Below, piece after piece: positions 1 to 7,900 of a DNA stretch of 22,489 bases (within the stretch, counting starts at the first letter, position 1; each line of letters starts with the position of its first letter). The position numbers and the translations under genes were made by a program. The notes beneath the pieces are model-generated. The model was not told where the DNA came from. It saw only the letters and a program-made list of their open reading frames with translations, and ran no database searches. The stretch is taken from assembly GCA_049317725.1 (NCBI GenBank), contig JBMOHS010000047.1, positions 1 through 22,489 on the forward strand. The letters are read 5' to 3'. The stretch comes from CAIOZW01 sp049317725 (GTDB lineage: Bacteria > Acidobacteriota > Blastocatellia > RBC074).

Positions 1-55
1 AGGTTGCCAAGACAAGGTTGCCAAGACAAGGTTGCCAAGACAAGGTTGCCAAGAC
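1..55. repeat. 14-bp tandem repeat, about four copies
   Basis: The unit AAGGTTGCCAAGAC is repeated head to tail without a mismatch: three full copies (14-27, 28-41, 42-55) and a first copy lacking one base because the window begins inside it. The array may continue to the left. The period of 14 is not a multiple of three, so it is unlikely to be a coding repeat. It lies downstream of the two tRNA-Ser genes, which run towards it. I see no function for it; a slippage-prone minisatellite is the simplest reading. Confidence 0.9.
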
Positions 56-111
56 TGCCCAGCGGCAGAAACAGGACAGGCTCCGGTGACTGCCGCGGCA
101 CATCTGAACCA

Positions 112-150
<39 letters not shown>

Positions 151-222
151 GGTTCGGGATTGCACGGAGGCCGGAGCCTGAAACAAATGGAGGAGGGGAG
201 TGATCCCTTCCTCCATTTCAAC

Positions 223-309
<87 letters not shown>

Positions 310-498
310 GGATGGCAAACCTGACAATCGATCATCATACGCAAAATTCGATTGTCTTCAATGATTGCGTTTGAATCTTTTCTCCATCACGCTCCCCACC
401 CGTGTGCGTCAGCCGCGATAGATGCCGCTGACAGGCCGAGTTGTCCTGAAAGAGGATTCAGAACCGCTCGAACTTATGCTCAAGGGTGAGAAAGGCGA

Positions 499-589
<91 letters not shown>

Positions 590-671
590 TGGTAGGGAAG
601 CGACCATTCAGGCCACTCCCCTTGACCGTTCTCTTGGTGATCAAGATCTTCTCGATTGGTGTCTTATCGAC

Positions 672-702
672 AGGCAATCTGTTCAAGAGGCAATCTGTTC
701 AA
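672..702. repeat. 15-bp direct repeat
   Basis: AGGCAATCTGTTCAA occurs twice, at 672-686 and 688-702, separated by one G (period 16). It sits in the short gap between the 3' end of tadA and the tRNA-Ser(CGA) gene. It is probably a recent local duplication; no function can be assigned. Confidence 0.85.
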
Positions 703-741
703 CCAAGACGATCCATCAACTGACAAAGAGCTGACTTGTAT

Positions 742-1266
742 TCACAGGGCCACGGGACCTGTCTCTCCAACCTGCAGTGGAGCCGATCTCAGCCGGCGTT
801 CCTGAAAGAACCGTTGGATCAGGGATCGGCATTCATCCTCAAGGACTCCGCTGGTCACTTCGACCCGGTGGTTCAACGCCCGCTCGGTGACGATCTGGAA
901 GTGCGTCTCAACTGCGCCAGCGCGCGGGTCCGGAGCACCGTAGACCAGCCGGGAGATCCGGGCGTGGACGAGTGAGCCGGCGCACATCGCGCAAGGCTCC
1001 ACTGTCACATAGAGCGTCGTTCCGGGCAGCCGATAGTTTCCTAGACGGTTGGCAGCTTCGCGCAACGCAAGGATCTCGGCGTGGGCAGTTGGATCGACCA
1101 GTCCGATCGGGCGGTTGTGGCCAGCACCGATGATCCGGCGATCCTTGACCAGAATTGCTCCGACTGGGACTTCCCCCTCATCTTTTGCTTTTCGGGCCTC
1201 CGCGATCGCCAATTGCATGAAGAAACGATCGTAAGACTCCGAAAGAACAGGCAGTGGAGGACTCAT
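742..1266 (-). CDS. tadA: tRNA adenosine(34) deaminase TadA
   Basis: The product is a 174-aa zinc-dependent cytidine/deoxycytidylate-deaminase-fold protein. In this family TadA converts A34 to inosine in the wobble position of tRNA-Arg(ACG). The zinc site is complete: HAE with His62 and the proton-shuttling Glu64, then PCAMC with Cys92 and Cys95. Length is normal for TadA (150-180 aa). I chose the ATG at 1266 because GGAG lies 9 nt upstream; an in-frame TTG at 1302 would add 12 residues without a better ribosome site. The gene points the same way as the two tRNA-Ser genes and pepP; pepP ends 196 bp upstream, so cotranscription is possible but not shown. Membership of the deaminase family is certain; the tRNA role follows from the strong overall TadA resemblance (GEVPVGAI near residue 31, the HAE region, the EPCAMCAGSLVHARI stretch). 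Confidence 0.95.
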   Translation of the reverse strand: MSPPLPVLSESYDRFFMQLAIAEARKAKDEGEVPVGAILVKDRRIIGAGHNRPIGLVDPTAHAEILALREAANRLGNYRLPGTTLYVTVEPCAMCAGSLVHARISRLVYGAPDPRAGAVETHFQIVTERALNHRVEVTSGVLEDECRSLIQRFFQERRLRSAPLQVGETGPVAL

Positions 1267-1462
1267 CAAGGCACGCTCCAGCGAGAAAAACGATCGAACC
1301 AAGTCCTGCTTCTACTGCTTCGAAAAAAGGCTGAACCGTGACATCCAACAACTACTCCAGATACCCACAAAACAAACCAAGATAGTAATGGGCGCGTTCC
1401 CGGCTGTCAAGCTCGAAGAATCGCCCCAAGATCGGATGGAACGACCATTCCCAGAATGGAGA

Positions 1463-2779
1463 TCAACGGATAGCGGTGCCAGTCATGGGGCGCATGAGCC
1501 GCTCGATCTCGGCGATCTCCTTGGGCACACCAGCCGTGAGGACTTCGCAGCCGGTCTCGGTGACGACGACATCGTCTTCGATCCGGACGCCGATATTGGC
1601 GTACTCTGGGAGCAGCCCCTCTGTCCCGGGAGAGAAATAGAGACCAGGTTCGACTGTAAAGACCATGCCCGGCTCGAGGAGACGCCAGGAGTCCCGGGTG
1701 CGATAGGCGCCGACGTCGTGGACATCCATTCCCAGCCAATGGCCAGTCCGGTGCATGAAGAAGCGGCGGTAGGTCCCTTGTTCGATCGCTTCCCGGCGAT
1801 CCCCCGCGAGGAGTCCCAGGGAGAGGAGGGCATCGGTGAGCACTTCGACGGCACGCTCGTGGAGAGCTGTCCAACTGACGCCTGGTCGAATCAGGTGGAT
1901 GACCTCCTGGTTGGCATGGAGCACCGCCTCGTAGATAGCCTGTTGCGGGCGGGAGAACTGGCCATTGGCGGGAAAGGTTCGGGTGATATCGCCACAAAAG
2001 CCTTGGTACTCGGCTCCGGCATCGATGAGGACGAGGTCACCCTCGTTGATCCGTTGTCGGTTGGTGTTGTAATGAAGAATGGTTGTGTTGAAGCCTGCCC
2101 CGACGATCGACGGATAGGCCGTTCCGGTCGCGCCACGTTCGCGAAAAGTGCCTTCGACGATGGCTTCCAGTTGGTACTCGTACATTCCGGGTCGGCACCG
2201 TTCCATCGCCGCGACGTGCCCAGCGGCCGAGATCGCCGCGGCCTGCCGGAGGAGGGCGATCTCGGCAGGGCTTTTGCGAAGCCGCATCTCGTGAAGCAGT
2301 ACCGACGGGTCGTGGATCGCTGACGGACCGGTCACACCGCTCCGAACCATCTCCCGAAGGGAGCGGAGCATTCCGATGAGTCGGTGGTCGAAGGTTTCGT
2401 GGAGACCGAGTCGGTAGTAGAGGGTCTCCGCCTCGGCGAGATAGGTCGGGAGGACCTCTTCGAGGCTGCCGATGGCATATGCCGCGTCCGCGCCGAATTC
2501 CCGCACCGCGCCGTCAACGCCGATGCGAATACCTGTCCAGATCTCTTGCTCCTGCTGGCGGGGGCGAACAAAGAGAATATAGCGGTGCTTCGGGTGCGAA
2601 GGGGCGAGGACGGCGACGCAGTCGGGTTCATCGATGCCTGTCAGAAAGAAGAAGTCAGAGTCCTGCCGAAACTCGTAGTCGGTGTCGCCATTCCGGCGGA
2701 TCTCCCTCGCTCCCGGGATGATCGCGACACTGTTGGGTGCCATCTGCTGCATGAACTCATTCAACCGTACCGGCCTCAT
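1463..2779 (-). CDS. pepP: Xaa-Pro aminopeptidase (M24B family)
   Basis: The 438-aa product has the two-part layout of aminopeptidase P: an N-terminal AMP_N domain (about residues 1-135, including DYEFRQDSDFFFLTG) and a C-terminal pita-bread metallopeptidase domain (about 170-420). It removes the N-terminal residue from peptides whose second residue is proline, in the cytoplasm, with two metal ions (usually Mn). The five metal ligands are visible: Asp253, Asp264, His347, Glu377 and Glu401, within LIDAG, GDITRTFP, HRTGHWLG, VEPGLYF and VRIEDD. The start at 2779 (ATG) is favoured by GGAGG 8 nt upstream; a TTG five codons earlier is the alternative. Length matches E. coli PepP (441 aa). It is transcribed divergently from mqnC. 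Confidence 0.95.
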   Translation of the reverse strand: MRPVRLNEFMQQMAPNSVAIIPGAREIRRNGDTDYEFRQDSDFFFLTGIDEPDCVAVLAPSHPKHRYILFVRPRQQEQEIWTGIRIGVDGAVREFGADAAYAIGSLEEVLPTYLAEAETLYYRLGLHETFDHRLIGMLRSLREMVRSGVTGPSAIHDPSVLLHEMRLRKSPAEIALLRQAAAISAAGHVAAMERCRPGMYEYQLEAIVEGTFRERGATGTAYPSIVGAGFNTTILHYNTNRQRINEGDLVLIDAGAEYQGFCGDITRTFPANGQFSRPQQAIYEAVLHANQEVIHLIRPGVSWTALHERAVEVLTDALLSLGLLAGDRREAIEQGTYRRFFMHRTGHWLGMDVHDVGAYRTRDSWRLLEPGMVFTVEPGLYFSPGTEGLLPEYANIGVRIEDDVVVTETGCEVLTAGVPKEIAEIERLMRPMTGTAIR

Positions 2780-2976
2780 TGCTCTCGCCTCCAATTGCGG
2801 TTCCTGTATTGGTCATTCCCGGCGACGCTGTCTCCCGCTCACTCGGGGCGACAGGGCTGCCCGTGAATCAATTCCTGCCATCACACCTGCAGAGGGTAAC
2901 GAAAAATAACCGACCCGGCAAAGCAAAATTGCACCACGCGCGAAGAGGCGGGTCGACAGGCGATGGGAGACCCGGA

Positions 2977-3005
2977 TTGAGAAATTGGGGAGCCTCTTCT
3001 ACAAT
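2977..3005 (+). promoter_or_regulatory. sigma-70-type promoter for mqnC
   Basis: TTGAGA (2977-2982), a 17-bp spacer, and TACAAT (3000-3005) give five of six matches to each of TTGACA and TATAAT at ideal spacing. Transcription would begin near 3012, leaving an untranslated leader of about 175 nt before the mqnC ATG at 3188. The spacing and match make this the best vegetative promoter I can see in the window. The rest of the 408-bp pepP-mqnC gap shows no clear gene or site. Confidence 0.6.
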
Positions 3006-3187
3006 GCAGTTGTTCCGCTCCACCCCGGGCCGAAATGGCCTCTGGCGGAGAAGGTCAAGATCCCGCTCCGAGCGGACGGAACGGGAGAGGTCTTCAGCGC
3101 GAAGAGACTGTACGAGTCCGCGGCGACGATGACCTGGAACCTGTGACTCCTCCGCAGCGCACGACAAGAGAACGGTGGACGCAAGCC

Positions 3188-4360
3188 ATGACGATGATGA
3201 CCACGCCCCCTTCGACAATTCCGACAACGAAGACCCCCGCCATCTCGACGCCCAGTTGGCAGTCCTTGCTCGATCGAGTCGGAGACGGCGAACATTTGAC
3301 GCACGATGAGTGGAAGATCGTCATCACCGAGGCGGAGACAGAACCTCTGCGCCATCTGGCGAACGAACGTCGTCGACAACTCCACCCCGACCAAGTGGTG
3401 ACCTATGTCGTTGACCGCAACATCAACTACACCAATGTCTGCTTCTCTGTCTGTAACTTCTGCGCCTTCTACCGCAAACCAGGAGATCCCGATGGGTACG
3501 TTCTGACTTACGAGGAGATCTTTCAGAAGGTCGAAGAGATGCTCGCCGTCGGAGGAAGTGGGGTTCTCATGCAGGGGGGACTCCATCCGGACCTGCCCCT
3601 CAGCTACTACACGACCCTGCTGCGCGAACTGAAACAGCGCTACGGCATCCACCTCCATTGCTTCTCCCCGACAGAGATTTACGGGATGGCCAAGACCTTC
3701 GGTATGGACTACACCTCTGTCCTGCAGGAGCTGCGTGCGGCCGGGCTCGACTCCATCCCCGGCGGCGGCGGCGAGATTCTCGTCGACGAGATCCGCCGGA
3801 AGCGACGGACCGAGTGCAGCGGGCAGGAGTGGTTGGACGCGATGGAGGCCGCGCACCGGCTCGGCATCCCGACCACGGCGACGATGATGATCGGGTATGG
3901 CGAGACGATCGACCATCGCCTGACCCACCTCTCCTTGCTTCGCCAACTTCAGGAGCGAACCCTCTCTGCTGGCTTGCCCGGTTTTGTCTCCTTCATCCCC
4001 TGGACCTTCCAGCCCGACAATACCCCGATCGGAAAGATCATTCCCGACCGCTTGCCGGCCGAAGAGTACCTGCGTTGGCTCGCCCTCTCTCGTCTCTTCC
4101 TTGGGAATATCCCCAACCTCCAAGTCTCCTGGCTGACCGTCGGTCTGCGGGAAGGTCGACGCGGTCTCCACTTTGGTGCCAACGACATCGGGTCGACCAT
4201 GATCGAGGAGAACGTCATCTCCAAAGCGGGCGCCAATCACCAAGCGACGGAACAGATGCTCGTTCAAGTGATCATTGAGGAAGGTTTCACCCCCGTCAAA
4301 CGCAAGGCCGACTATACCCGTCTCGCCCCCTTCGTGGCTCCCGCCCCACTGGCGGTTTGA
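3188..4360 (+). CDS. mqnC: Cyclic dehypoxanthinyl futalosine synthase MqnC (radical SAM)
   Basis: The 390-aa product is a radical SAM enzyme of the futalosine route to menaquinone, where MqnC cyclises dehypoxanthinyl futalosine. The 4Fe-4S motif C-x3-C-x2-C is present as CFSVCNFC (Cys85, Cys89, Cys92), preceded by DRNINYTNVC and followed by AFYR, the signature that separates MqnC from its relative MqnE. Further family stretches are LMQGGLHPDLPL, HCFSPTEI, the glycine-rich GGGGEIL and GYGETI. I placed the start at the ATG at 3188 (GGTGGA 8 nt upstream); the reading frame is open back to about 3035, but those residues have no family character. The first 22 residues are Thr/Pro-rich and may be dispensable. 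No other mqn gene lies nearby, so the pathway is scattered in this genome. Expression is probably from the promoter at 2977-3005. Confidence 0.94.
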   Translation: MTMMTTPPSTIPTTKTPAISTPSWQSLLDRVGDGEHLTHDEWKIVITEAETEPLRHLANERRRQLHPDQVVTYVVDRNINYTNVCFSVCNFCAFYRKPGDPDGYVLTYEEIFQKVEEMLAVGGSGVLMQGGLHPDLPLSYYTTLLRELKQRYGIHLHCFSPTEIYGMAKTFGMDYTSVLQELRAAGLDSIPGGGGEILVDEIRRKRRTECSGQEWLDAMEAAHRLGIPTTATMMIGYGETIDHRLTHLSLLRQLQERTLSAGLPGFVSFIPWTFQPDNTPIGKIIPDRLPAEEYLRWLALSRLFLGNIPNLQVSWLTVGLREGRRGLHFGANDIGSTMIEENVISKAGANHQATEQMLVQVIIEEGFTPVKRKADYTRLAPFVAPAPLAV

Positions 4361-4471
4361 CCAGCGCTTGGTGCAAGGTGCCGGCTCAAGTTTTTTAATT
4401 GGACAAACCAAGTAAAGATGTGTACTCTTTCACGAAGTCTGGGGCCCGCTCTACAAATGAGGACCACAAGA

Positions 4472-4500
4472 GAAAGAACCTGAAAGTGAGAGGTTCTTTC
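4472..4500. repeat. Perfect 10-bp inverted repeat
   Basis: GAAAGAACCT (4472-4481) and AGGTTCTTTC (4491-4500) are exact reverse complements around a 9-nt loop. No T run follows on either strand, so it is not a standard intrinsic terminator. It could be a protein-binding palindrome or an RNA hairpin in a transcript running into gltB. Confidence 0.85.
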
Positions 4501-4529
4501 CGACAGGCCCATGGTAGGGTGGCCGCCAG

Positions 4530-4555
4530 AGCAAACAGAAAGAGCAAACAGAAAG
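4530..4555. repeat. 13-bp direct repeat, two copies
   Basis: AGCAAACAGAAAG occurs at 4530-4542 and 4543-4555, followed by a partial third start (AGTAAA). It is A-rich against a GC-rich background and lies in the gltB upstream region. Confidence 0.8.
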
Positions 4556-4703
4556 AGTAAATGGACGGTAGAGAGATCGAATCTACCAGTTGGTCAGGCC
4601 TGATGGGCTGATCCGGTCGAGACAAGCGCGATGCAGATGCGGGAGCAATTGATCAATCCGGTGATAGAGAGGGAAGGGACCAAGTCCAATTCCAGTTGGA
4701 TGG

Positions 4704-4736
4704 GGACCCCCTCCGGGGTGTCCGGTGGTGCCCACC
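4704..4736 (+). ncRNA. Two adjacent GC-rich hairpins in the gltB leader (candidate cis-RNA)
   Basis: Hairpin one: GGAC-CCCC (4704-4711), loop TCC, GGGG-T-GTCC (4715-4723), 8 pairs with one bulged T. Hairpin two follows directly: GGTGG (4724-4728), loop TGC, CCACC (4732-4736). They would stack in RNA. They lie 210-250 nt before the gltB start and about 115 nt before the terminator-like stem at 4850. Whether they belong to a regulated leader, a separate small RNA or are only GC-rich chance pairing cannot be settled by reading. Confidence 0.35.
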
Positions 4737-4849
4737 CGCCGTCGCTGGGGCGTGTGCTCTCCTCTTCCCACGATCTTGGTGGAGGAATGCGGAAACGCTT
4801 GGCTCGCGGGGTTGGCTAGTCGCAGGAGTGAGCGGTGAGAACCCGAGGA

Positions 4850-4889
4850 CCCTGGCGAGACGAAATCAAGAGAAGCGCCAGGGCCTTTT
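4850..4889 (+). terminator. Intrinsic-terminator-like stem upstream of gltB (possible attenuator)
   Basis: CCCTGGCG (4850-4857) pairs perfectly with CGCCAGGG (4876-4883) around an 18-nt purine-rich loop, followed by CCTTTTC and then an AT-rich stretch. The T run is short (four T after CC), so termination may be partial. The stem lies only 60 bp before the gltB ATG on the same strand. It could end a small upstream transcript or act as an attenuator for gltB; I could not see a clear competing antiterminator. Confidence 0.5.
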
Positions 4890-4949
4890 CATTTATATTT
4901 CATTCATTCTGAAATCGACAGGCGAAGCCTGATCTTCATAGAAGGCATT

Positions 4950-7900
4950 ATGACATTACTGGAAATGATAGGGGTCGAGCAGGAGCGGGATGCCTGCGCG
5001 ATTGTGGCGAGTGTCAAGAGGAATGGGGAGCCCTCGCACGGCAACGTCAAACGAACGCTCGAAGCGCTGACCAAGATGGGGCATCGTACGGGCGAGATCG
5101 CCGGAGAGGGGGACGGCGCAGGGATCCAGACGGACATCCCGCGCGAGGTCTGGAAACGACGGTTGGAGACAGCCGGGTTGATTGGCGACACGGTGCATCA
5201 CCCCTACTTCACGGTGGCGCATCTGCTCTTGCCGGCAACGGAAGTCGCACGGCATACGGCGATGAAGCAGCGCGTGCAAGCGATCTTTAGTGAGCGGGGG
5301 ATGGATGTGGTCTTCGAGGGGAACGCACAGACGCGTCCGGAGGCCCTCGGCCCCCTCGCTCATGTCAACGAGCCGGTCTATTGGCAGGTGGTCGCCTTGC
5401 CGCGGGGCGCACGTCGAATTGGGAGTCGCGAGACGTTTCAACTCCACCTGCAGATCGAGCGCGAGCTGCCGATCCACGTTGCTTCGCTGAGCCATACCAG
5501 CGCAGTGTACAAAGTACGCGGAGACGCGGAGGCGCTGCGCCGGTACTTCCCGGAACTCTCCCGTCCCGAATTCAAATCGGCAATCACCCTCGGGCACGGT
5601 CGGTACTCGACCAACACCACCTCCGCAGCCGAGAAGGCCCAGATGTTTTCGACGCTTGGCCACAATGGCGAGATCAACTCGATCGACCGGCTGACCCGCG
5701 AAGCGGCGGCGTTGGGCATCCAACTCCCGGCGCAGGCGAGCGATTCACAGATTCTCGACCGGACACTGGAAGGGATGATGTCGTTGCATGGGCTCTCCCT
5801 GATGGAGGCCATCGAGATCCTCTTTCCCCCTGTCTGGAGTGAGACGGAGAAGTTCGAGACTCCAATGCGGTCCTTTCACCGCTATTTTCGGCGAACGTTT
5901 GGTTCGTTGGCGCAGGGGCCAGCGGCAATCATTGCCCGGGAAGGTGACGAGATCGTCTTCAGTTGCGACGCGCTGGGGCTGCGGCCACTCTGGTTCGGGG
6001 TCACCGAGAAGGAGTACTTTGCCTCTTCGGAGAAGGGGGTCGTTCCGCTGGAGCACATGATTCAGGATCCGCGGCCGCTCGCACCGGGGGAGAAGATGGG
6101 GTTGCTGGTCCGTCGTGTCCAGGGAGATGTCGAGGTCTTCGAGCATCAGGAGATGCAGCAGCGGATCTTCGCGCTGGCCTCGCGCCGTTACGACTTCGCG
6201 CGGCTCAACGGGTTGGTGGTCAAGGCCGGCACATTCGGGAGCGCCCTGCCGGGAAGCGAGACGAAGGAGCCAGAGATGCTTCGCGAACCGCTGGTGACGG
6301 AGTCTCCTGAGGACGCGGTCGGCTTGGTCGAGGAGCAGAAGGAGCGGGCGATCCGCATCGAGCGGACTCTGGCGGCGACCGACGCGCTGGCGGCGATGGG
6401 TTGGACCAAGGAAGAGGTCGATAACCTCATGACCATGGTCACCGGGAAGGATCCCTTGAGCGGTCTGGGATACGATGGCCCGCTGGCGGCCTTCTCGCAA
6501 GTACGACGCAACCTCTCCGACTACTTTCAGGAGCGGGTGGCGGTGGTGACCAATCCGGCGATCGACAGGGTTCGGGAGGGGGATCACTTCTCCGTGCGGG
6601 TCTTTCTCGGCCGGCGACCGACCCTCGCCGGCGGGGGAACGGTCACGCAGCAGATCGAGCTCAAATCGCCGCTTCTGCTGGGTGGCGTAGCCACCTATGA
6701 TCCAGGTTTCGTCGCGGCCCACCGCGCCGTGGCGCGTGAGTTCGGCACAGCCCTGGTCGATGACTTGGTGCGGGAGTTCAGCCCCTCCATCGGGATCGAT
6801 CCGTCCCCCTTCTCGGCAGAACAGCGGCTCAAGCAGCTGCTCGCTTCGCGCCCGGGTGGGAGCGGTACAGAGCTGGGAGAGATCGGCGATCTGCCCATCG
6901 GGCTCCGCGCGACCACGCTGGAGCTGGTCTATGCCGAGGAAGAGACCCTCGCGGAGGCCCTCGCCAGGCTGGCGCGGCAAGCGGTCGAGGCCGTCGAAGC
7001 GGGAACGACATTGCTCATCCTCGACGACACGGCGGGCTATCACGAACCGTCCCTCTTTATCGACGCCCATCTTGCCCTGGCCGCCGTCGATCAGGCGCTG
7101 AGCCACTCCCTCTCGCTGAGCATTTCCGGATGCGCCGTGACCTTCGACTTGACCAGCGGAGCCGGTACTCCTGCCGACACGCCAACGGAGGAGGAGAGTC
7201 TGCGTCGCCGCTGCGGGATCGTTCTGCAATCCGGGCAGCTCCGCAATCTTCACGACATCTGCTTTGCCATTGGATGTGGGGCCGACGCCGTCGCGCCTTA
7301 CGCCATGTACGAGGTCGCGTTGCGCGACGCAGTCGATGAAGAGTCGGCCCGCAAGGCGCTGCGGAACCTCTTTGTCATGCAGCACACCGGCATCGAGAAG
7401 GTGATGTCGACGATGGGGATCCACGAGGTCGATGGCTACGGTCGGCTCTTTGCCTCGATCGGCCTTGCACCGGATGTTGCCGATCTCTTCGGGATCAAGA
7501 ACTACTGCGGGTCGGAACAGGCGGGGCTCTCGATTCTGAAGATCGATGAGGAGACGCGAGCCCGACTCGCCGCGCGACGGGCCAAAGCGGCCAAGGGCGG
7601 GACGACCAAGCTTTCGGGAACCACCGGACTGCTTCGTGAGTATCGACGCCAACCCTACGTTTGGGGAGCTGCCGGCAAGGTCGCCCGCAAGGAGGAGCGG
7701 TATGAGAACTTCATCCAGAAGTTGAGTCAGATCGAGTCGGCCAACCCGGTCGCCCTGCGCCATCTGCTCGATCTGCAGGAGCGGTCGATCGTCACGCGGA
7801 ACACGGCCGACACCCGCATTGGCAACCACAGCGCACCTGTCTTCATCGCCGCGATGTCGTTCGGCTCCCAGGGGGAGACAACCTTTCGCGCCTATGCCGA

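Larger units (their letters stand above)
4361..4949 (+). other. 590-bp region between mqnC and gltB; gltB leader
   Basis: I see no convincing gene here on either strand. A T6 run at 4391-4396 just after mqnC follows only a weak stem (CTTG 4367-4370 with CAAG 4387-4390), so it is at best a poor terminator. Further on are a perfect 10-bp hairpin (4472-4500), a 13-bp direct repeat (4530-4555), two adjacent GC-rich hairpins (4704-4736) and a terminator-like stem (4850-4889). This is unusually long and structured for a gap in this window. It does not match any riboswitch class, SRP RNA, tmRNA or RNase P RNA whose conserved core I could recall. A clear gltB promoter was not found. Confidence 0.6.

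Noticed and set aside
1388..2323. 311-codon plus-strand frame inside pepP
   Set aside because: Antisense to a clear aminopeptidase P with all metal ligands; no recognisable domain in this frame.
3257..3273. TGGCAGTCCTTGCT as a sigma-54 promoter
   Set aside because: GG to GC spacing is two bases too short and the site lies inside mqnC.
2999..4411. 470-codon minus-strand frame over mqnC
   Set aside because: Antisense to a radical SAM gene with intact CxxxCxxC; no domain or ribosome site supports it.
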